Source of the DNA: Sergeia podlipaevii
Taxonomy: Eukaryota; Euglenozoa; Kinetoplastea; Trypanosomatida; Trypanosomatidae
Direction of reading: 5' to 3'
DNA length: 18,063 bases
Assembly (NCBI GenBank): GCA_030849805.1
Contig: JASANZ010001830.1
Location: forward strand, 1-18,063
Under the pieces are notes generated by a model. It saw only the letters and a list, made by a program, of their open reading frames with translations. It ran no database searches and was not told the DNA's origin. Position numbers and translations under genes: made by a program. Position 1 is the first letter of the stretch, and each line of letters begins with the position of its first letter. Positions 15,001-18,063 of the stretch are shown in pieces.

Positions 15001-17192
15001 AGTCCAGCAATGATGGAGCACATAAGCGCCGTGTAGGGTCTTCGCTCAGAGCCAAACATACACGCCCGCTGCAGCAACATGCGCAGTGGCGAGATCGCTG
15101 ATGAAGATGCGCATGGGAATGCCGCACAGTCAGCCGCAGGGTCCCGTCCAACGGCAGGAAACGCTGTGACGGAAGAGGCACCTGCCTGTGCTCCGCGCAG
15201 AGAGGTCCGATGAGATGACGACGACGCCACACTCGCCGCGCTGCTGTGTCCTTGGGCAAGAGATGCCAGCCGCTTAGCCCGCCTCTGCTGCTGCAGTGCC
15301 TCTTTTTTGGCTGCCTTTGAAAGCCGCAGTTTGTGAGCGGTGCCAGGAGCGACAAGGGTGGTGTTCTGCAAATGATGATTCCAGATTCGTGCCTGCGTTG
15401 ATCGACCGCTACCTCTTGAACCTCCCTCGCTGCCGCCAGCCGCCGCACACAGCTTGGCGTTTGCGCTGTGCTGCTCCATCAGGCCTCGTGCCACTCGTGC
15501 TAGTCCCATGCCGCACGCAAGGTGCAGTGCCGATATGCCATGAGTATCCTGTGCATCTGCGGCAATAGACCCGGGTGGACACTGCGACACAAAGTACTCC
15601 GCCACAGTAAGCCTGCGTGCCTTTAACGCGGCAAGCAGCGGAGTGTCGCCGTTTATGTCCTGATGGCTTAAAAATGGCGTCCCAACCGCCTCTGTAAGAT
15701 ACTTCACGCACGGCAGGTGCGGTCCCAGGGCGGCAAGATGCAAAGGGGTTTGCTGTCGTGCGTCTAGCCACCAGCTGCCGGCATCAGCGCCAAGTTGAAG
15801 TTCCTGAAGTAGATAACGCAGCACCTCCACGTTACCGCTCGCAGCTGCTACGTGGGCGGCAGTGCGGCCAGAAGCCTCCTCGCGCTCTGTAAGGTGTGCC
15901 GAATCAAAGAGAAAATGTCCAACGAGCGCTCTAACCCCGGCGAGACTGCCGTCAAAACACAGGTCAAAGAGTGAGGGAGAAAAGAGCTCAAACAGCTGCA
16001 GCGGGGAATAGCCATCAACATTGGTCAAGGTTGTCAGGGATTTTGCCTCCGTACCATGTGCACGAAGTTGGCCGCACAGCAGCCCCACTAGAGCCGCACG
16101 CCGGCGAAGCAGCGCCACGTGCAGCGGCGTATTACGAGCGTAGTAATTCATAGCCAGCGGGTCAGCACCGGCCGTCAGCAGGTGCGAAGCAACAGCACCA
16201 TGACCAGCGCTAATAGCAATATGCAGCGCAGTGTTGCCCTGACGGTCCCGCTGATCCACCTGTACAAAGGGTTGCGCCAGCAGAAAACGCACGGCAGGCT
16301 CGTTGCCGTCTAGTGCAGCGTCCTGAAGCGGAGTGCGTCCAAGATAGTCAGGAATGCATGCATTCCACTTGGTAACTACTCCCGCCCAGTCATGTAGATG
16401 AAAAGCAGCCGCACCTGAACTACTCGCGCCTCCACCCCACCGCCTGTCGTCTAATGAGCGGCTGCCATATGCTGAGGTGTACCGCTGCAGCAGCAACCTC
16501 TCCGCCATGGCGCGCTCTGGTTCCAAAAAACCATCACCTCTCCCCTGGGCGACATACAAGATGCATAGCGCAATACGCTTCTTGATGCCATGCACAAAAT
16601 TAAATGAGCCTGAAGATGACGTGGCACCGCCTTTGCCTCCGCCCGTCGTCTTCGCGTGTAGCCTATTCCCGTTCTGGTCACGTCTCACCACGTCCTTGGG
16701 CGGGGAGTAGGCAACGATCACGCGCGGCACCTCGGGCTCCATGAACCACCCTGCCCTAACCGGCGGTTCTCCTCCTTCGCTACTACTATTATGATAATCA
16801 CCGCAAGAGGGTGGCCCAAGTCGTGGATATCGCGGAAATACATCAAGCAAAGTCAGCTCTGGCTCACGTCGTGCTCTATACGCTTTACAGCCACCGCCAT
16901 GAACGAAGCAAAACTCGGATGTAAAGTCAAAAGGGTGCAGTGGAGCCGCAAGAGCCGCGCGCACTTCAGTGGTAGACATATTCACAGGCGGTTCAGTCAC
17001 AGCTGCGCTTCCACCATCACCGCCGGCCGCAACAGAGCTGAGCACACTGCGTGCATTAGACAAAGTCGAGGTGAGTCGCAAGTTCAGAGTTGCCACCAGC
17101 CTACTGCCTGTGCAAGCAGCAGTACACACAAAGCAAAGAACAGCTGCATCGTCTGGTGTGACAGCGCTGTTGAAGGTTGGCGAAGCGGCCAT
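6078..17192 (-). CDS. Giant ankyrin-repeat protein with C-terminal filamin-like domains
   Basis: 3704 residues, ATG at 17192, TGA at 6078, one uninterrupted frame of 11.1 kb. Ankyrin repeats are clear at about residues 281-575 (first repeat GRTPLQDAALDGN from G285). After a Ser/Ala/Lys-rich linker (about 580-690), more degenerate repeats lie near 835-935, 1313-1400 and 1590-1670. The best-preserved block is at 2155-2247, with GNTALMLAAAHGHLDVVE from G2193, and further repeats follow near 2418-2508 and 2573-2600. Residues about 2735-3400 are an alpha/beta region I do not recognise. About 3403-3488 resembles a filamin-type Ig repeat (GDGCYHVRWQAPLKSGVHK, then FNSPVFLSV), and 3489-3585 may be a second (VAGRPFTLQLRLTDTFGN). 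The tail is Lys/Ser/Glu-rich. No membrane segment, signal peptide or enzyme domain was found. A large cytoskeletal or protein-binding scaffold is the likely role, which is inference. Domain borders are approximate. Confidence 0.9.
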   Translation of the reverse strand: MAASPTFNSAVTPDDAAVLCFVCTAACTGSRLVATLNLRLTSTLSNARSVLSSVAAGGDGGSAAVTEPPVNMSTTEVRAALAAPLHPFDFTSEFCFVHGGGCKAYRARREPELTLLDVFPRYPRLGPPSCGDYHNSSSEGGEPPVRAGWFMEPEVPRVIVAYSPPKDVVRRDQNGNRLHAKTTGGGKGGATSSSGSFNFVHGIKKRIALCILYVAQGRGDGFLEPERAMAERLLLQRYTSAYGSRSLDDRRWGGGASSSGAAAFHLHDWAGVVTKWNACIPDYLGRTPLQDAALDGNEPAVRFLLAQPFVQVDQRDRQGNTALHIAISAGHGAVASHLLTAGADPLAMNYYARNTPLHVALLRRRAALVGLLCGQLRAHGTEAKSLTTLTNVDGYSPLQLFELFSPSLFDLCFDGSLAGVRALVGHFLFDSAHLTEREEASGRTAAHVAAASGNVEVLRYLLQELQLGADAGSWWLDARQQTPLHLAALGPHLPCVKYLTEAVGTPFLSHQDINGDTPLLAALKARRLTVAEYFVSQCPPGSIAADAQDTHGISALHLACGMGLARVARGLMEQHSANAKLCAAAGGSEGGSRGSGRSTQARIWNHHLQNTTLVAPGTAHKLRLSKAAKKEALQQQRRAKRLASLAQGHSSAASVASSSSHRTSLRGAQAGASSVTAFPAVGRDPAADCAAFPCASSSAISPLRMLLQRACMFGSERRPYTALMCSIIAGLHKGINSLPVLEVLLKDGAEGCLTCKEDGVDLLYMLITKGFYEMAERLYKRRDAVPAVAAVFSDGTLLCRFCTERNAAGVRWCVEHRCGRVDGVTSIATGKGYNASVTPLVVSACMGDVATVEYLISNGADVNLSPSLSSSLSSSSASAFALLPLSVAVSHFHEDVVRVLVQAGARVSTGGDGVWSALALAASVGLEEVVKGLVGLPSVSPLDIAMTLQATLQLLPAARVGSVARAVQSRMCVCLAQHIDTAVLVNTVQWESSSSSGSGTFLVHPTELVHLAASQGLFTVVEALAERLLVLPTSERVKLIHTAPSPPARMVKAIEPTVVPLTIKAKRLLAGSGNRRGLYTPPKPFERLLLPNWRSARASKLRLWHRLHMRDVFSYAADTRHVMDSSARSRSELMQLLGVELGMRPWTNSDQRAWTAMDYALDSAMRSVGSSSTEIVCFLSAAGVTLRARHGCKMGAGELLPPLVRAAHAAQCTPDTDACVGTMLCSLIRESQGHATCPMPQIRHLIGAYCQLQRRSALLKGEPVAVELDLREAGSWMDAVILCCVESGSKATLQFLLDDMHFPITREATRQGGRYTQPLLAAVYRGDTEIATTLLRAGCSPHAASFPTSAMCAYIRVKKSEEKRITPLCLAAWMGQCDMIALLLTASPLKPHECADDNGRVADSLRALVRVTCRHCISSSIHGSRRDTQTPRHHAFSREKEQQAASTVRLLAESGHPNLSPLILREAAARGLCEVVYAIVECYGAQAVTADLIPEQINSLHYMARNTRLCGLLRSLLTRSETDEFGIETLFFTDFAKAVVSVYGASYIDNSNRGDSAELANSHLRVGRASSGRSKLGDHHRDNASGPAGDVITMSPVDYALAHGCVEGALLLLALGISGTGNVQTVVRNPSSQVTRVRAVLRHHARACCHFTRGEFTHFHSAVTLGYADVIGDFLAEARSFALVQPMELGAAVSGMEGRHVGGGGEKRTGSQGSVGSTSAGALPGTSPSLFALACLHRHGPAWFPLLEEATRLLQLWRQRRTPGVTRLAARDYMVWVFSGVGVTSAIDALCRDPLSAHTCAEVFPLCADSASFAVDGASGAFMAHLLRTRPECFLLSGGTLVLTATTPLACAVAAGSLEWTQYIAFCSGSIAAQRATVTRAQSTRAMAAAAFLHDKKGIAKQRHHRPLHIRHTCAATGPLGQLTPLPLLTQESYGVDVLVLCTAFLAEAQLRHRSCIGDKKGRHCSSNTVGCSSSLPSTLARLSQQQSIFEFLLSLHGALTRQNVSVIALALAAVQRWDLISVLMARAEAELMEKPPLATALHKQQREEGGDAFSSGATSARFFQCVLPEEVPCVLRRIVGPALHIMHIAACCAPREVLLEIVQHCTRSDVEAACDARGNSSLFYALHHPNASAVLDTFAALKVPFNVPCCQKWSRTALMAAATEGRLPLVSTLLSSGSKNVTDRVNQADRRGNTALMLAAAHGHLDVVELLLASGADASLVDRDGMTAVMHAACAGHDRVAAPMAQHFSKKSDFVSSQTSLLHCAAVGGCWRTAECALKLLGDRAEVLTRDVKFGESAVALAYYFGSARVLRSLLAALYKRGDSAAVVSSALDTLDAVSASVTEGCVERRVLDCAANLENFGWLRGVLTINEVLAKEVARQRQGGRRAGIAGADENLRPGERVYAAPCLKPLRSTNSCLLWCARSGNAVGVRVLADLNIADNCGALVAAARCGDTDIAKLLVTLDMSDPLGRDAKAGLLPFEVAAAAGHTECAAYLLERTPLRVRELLTELESGPQYAHTLFHRLAQVCGGTILVQLVDQLLASANGDAKHKKAPKDGVLYARLLAQLQRPDEVGFTPFEYAIAMGNPTAVVRTADVMQRLGEGSGTHFGAQAMATLPTAAGVTPAAKISQLSRISGHNGSVEERHGRDGNGSTNASAMTMPAATYVSIANALFEVLPNLSPAVRTVLFDFFEVTSVATSVGFAPVTASRQQKGRLRFGDVRLLGIAALKSNELFAPLMVSTFTPDHERDVLRIVLQDFPYRIRYTPDSFRTCTLGQQSQLLQWLGSSLVLSAYEGSTAADIGCRLRSARSPSSPTGIAGDGMSVLAARGLDTVEVRLIRHRFDGAVLVSGTTLEHTLYVSSSGSVVIPDLGTALHITAAATRQAMLTELHALSRQASQTMRQLPHPRLREASVAVEWSPPESSSSSSMISEATVESMFRRVRTGLVKLKDLIEFRLREVLGEVHEEDIAAVTTTAAMATPESGRPASVQFIFRYTADIGLAHFPEYLSTQAGQDESVVLFNASTMMDVAYVFTHTVLRSVAADVALVRVHYVRDEFLQSMRAATAYPTQRDTQHPQEQPPQPPQQSAAMSTLGSDGFVKFKLELEGASLDAIPIPAMQEMLHATVAAVKSLFTRTPAHTAIRYHSTHSFHSSEIISEAAHRRIQAVLVLFTTKRSCLAKLSGGKLMLCFSPFAAPNKAEIASELRQGIVEDEITVCKRLLPDVLSAMNQRISAYLPVPEGADPAATPTLLTVDVPSIESSYGGDRECVLSALRVLVHKYSSLVLQPFIEGIRVGWDTPLGAFVRRYVARVSVVMETGELAGTCRLNASTGELLYYCPLGCVQSGAFWASAWQLLSAQQVASLLVMQLASLDSSVEGLINTEKSFPCWTSIDHVPAWVTAGDVRERKLRIHARNMFNQRLRAGASGATGDQFKFIGSAVDVVGVKEAGDGCYHVRWQAPLKSGVHKLFVLLRGQQLFNSPVFLSVRSACVDLERTLVISKFNTVVAGRPFTLQLRLTDTFGNRLSRKPTDFTVRKAGVDSDVELLSWSLRGPDTVNITATVKEAKESLFVHLHLSTSDGGSASGGGGGNSAVTYSAPLQCVDVRTFEQICVLRRGLTLDSMRAPSSPTLSSAQHQKLFFRKSIREVEKARRMRDTAAIGGVKGKVFPPIVKQAEKDSEEKRVGKRHSSSKEKKKKESDSKPRP

Positions 17193-17919
17193 CCACTTCA
17201 CAACTACTGTCGCTGTCCTTACTCCGCTCAGTTCCTCCCTTTGCTCTAGTGGAAAAAGAAAGAAAGGTAATGGTAAGCAAATTGCAATTGACACAATGTG
17301 TATAAAGCAAAGACAACAAAGCCTAAGCACCACGGAAAAAAAAAGGGGATGACACGCGCAATGCAAAATAAAAATGTGTTGTATATCTTATTCTTCACAA
17401 GAGAAGAAAAAAAAAAAAAACTGTGTTCCTCAGTTCCCTTCCCCCTATACGATAAACACGCACTTCACGTCCACACCACAAAACCAAAAAAAAANAAAAG
17501 GAATTCTTGAAACGAGGAGGAAAACGCAAAACAAAAAAGTCCTGCACCTTTTTTCGGCACAACGCTCTCTAGGTCTAAGAAAAAACGAAAGGGCAGTCCG
17601 CCACTCTGCTTTCTATCGGTATGAAAAGTGTATAGCCTATATAATTCGGCAAAATGTGTGAAATGGCTAAACCCCAAGTATGCCCTACAATACTGCCCAC
17701 AAAAAAAAGAAAAAAAAGAGAGAAACGTAACGTCAACCAAAACAACAACAAAAAAAAAGCCTCTACCAACAGCAGCAAAGCTAGCCATATCATAATGCCA
17801 ACCCTAAAATAAGGACGCTTCAACATAATAATAATTAAATGCAAATACAAAACCAATCTAGTGCCACGAAGCTCAGCTAAACGATAAAAAGAAACAAAAA
17901 AAATCCCTCCAGAACGCTT
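17193..17919. other. Intergenic region: giant gene 5' UTR and 3' UTR of the right-edge gene
   Basis: This 727-base gap is very A-rich on the plus strand, with a run of 14 A at 17407-17420, a run interrupted by one undetermined base (N at 17495), and many shorter runs around 17700-17760. The only signal I can support is the giant gene's acceptor at 17246-17268. Minus-strand frames here encode Phe/Leu-rich peptides that simply reflect T runs. No RNA gene was seen. Confidence 0.6.
17246..17268 (-). promoter_or_regulatory. Predicted spliced-leader acceptor for the giant gene
   Basis: On the minus strand the tract CCTTTCTTTCTTTTTCC is followed by ACTAG, with AG at 17247-17246. The ATG at 17192 follows 53 bases later with no ATG between. 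Because the acceptor lies downstream of the TTG-led extension (17366-17193), that extension should not be in the mature mRNA. Confidence 0.72.
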
Positions 17920-18063
17920 TCACACATAATCGCAAAGCATAGATGCGCGGATGGGTGAGAAAGAGTTGAAAAGAGCATCTAGAAACGCTCCGTAGTCATC
18001 GTCCCCTCTACCCCTCCGCGGCTGATCGCGCTCGTACGCGCGCACCAAGGCATCACACTCTAT
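17920..18063 (-). CDS. C-terminal end of an unrecognised protein (enters from the right edge)
   Basis: On the minus strand one frame is open from the window edge to a TGA at 17922-17920, giving 47 residues that end in PIRASMLCDYV. The stretch is mixed and coding-like (Asp/Arg-rich, then GAFLDALFNSFSP), in contrast to the A-rich sequence right after the stop. The other two minus-strand frames hit stops within the first few codons. It has the same orientation as all other genes and would be the gene upstream of the giant gene in the polycistron. Too little is visible to name a family. Confidence 0.6.
   Translation of the reverse strand: MECDALVRAYERDQPRRGRGDDDYGAFLDALFNSFSPIRASMLCDYV

Noticed and set aside
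17465..17856. Minus-strand Phe/Leu-rich frames resembling membrane proteins
   Set aside because: They are read from T runs in an A/T-rich gap, include the undetermined base, and have no conserved motifs.

Overview
The window looks like a piece of a trypanosomatid (kinetoplastid) nuclear chromosome. All six gene pieces lie on the minus strand, close together and apparently without introns. The gaps between them are A-rich on the plus strand. In front of each start codon that can be seen, the minus strand carries a pyrimidine tract followed by a first AG, as expected for spliced-leader trans-splicing acceptors in a polycistronic unit. The eL32 sequence is clearly eukaryotic. I cannot name the genus from sequence alone.

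In transcription order (right to left) the layout is: the last 47 codons of an unrecognised protein (17920-18063); a giant ankyrin-repeat protein of 3704 residues (6078-17192); ribosomal protein eL32 (5249-5644); a 368-residue protein with three SH3 domains and a zinc ribbon (3564-4670); a MINDY-4-type protein with a LisH-like N-terminus whose catalytic cysteine position reads glycine (995-2977); and the first 83 codons of an unrecognised protein (1-249). The gaps hold UTRs, predicted splice acceptors, (CA)n and (AT)n microsatellites and long A runs. No tRNA, rRNA, mobile element or CRISPR array was seen.

Two start codons were corrected using the splice acceptors. The longest open frame of the giant gene opens at a TTG at 17366, but the predicted acceptor at 17246-17247 lies downstream of it, so translation should start at the ATG at 17192. 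The SH3 gene starts at a run of four ATGs at 4670, not at an upstream TTG.

The genes do not form an obvious pathway; co-transcription of unrelated genes is normal in this group. The points most worth attention are the likely pseudo-deubiquitinase, the architecture of the giant protein (a long degenerate ankyrin array, an unrecognised alpha/beta region that may be a repeated module, and filamin-like Ig domains at the C-terminus), and a multi-SH3 adaptor in a lineage where SH3 domains are scarce.
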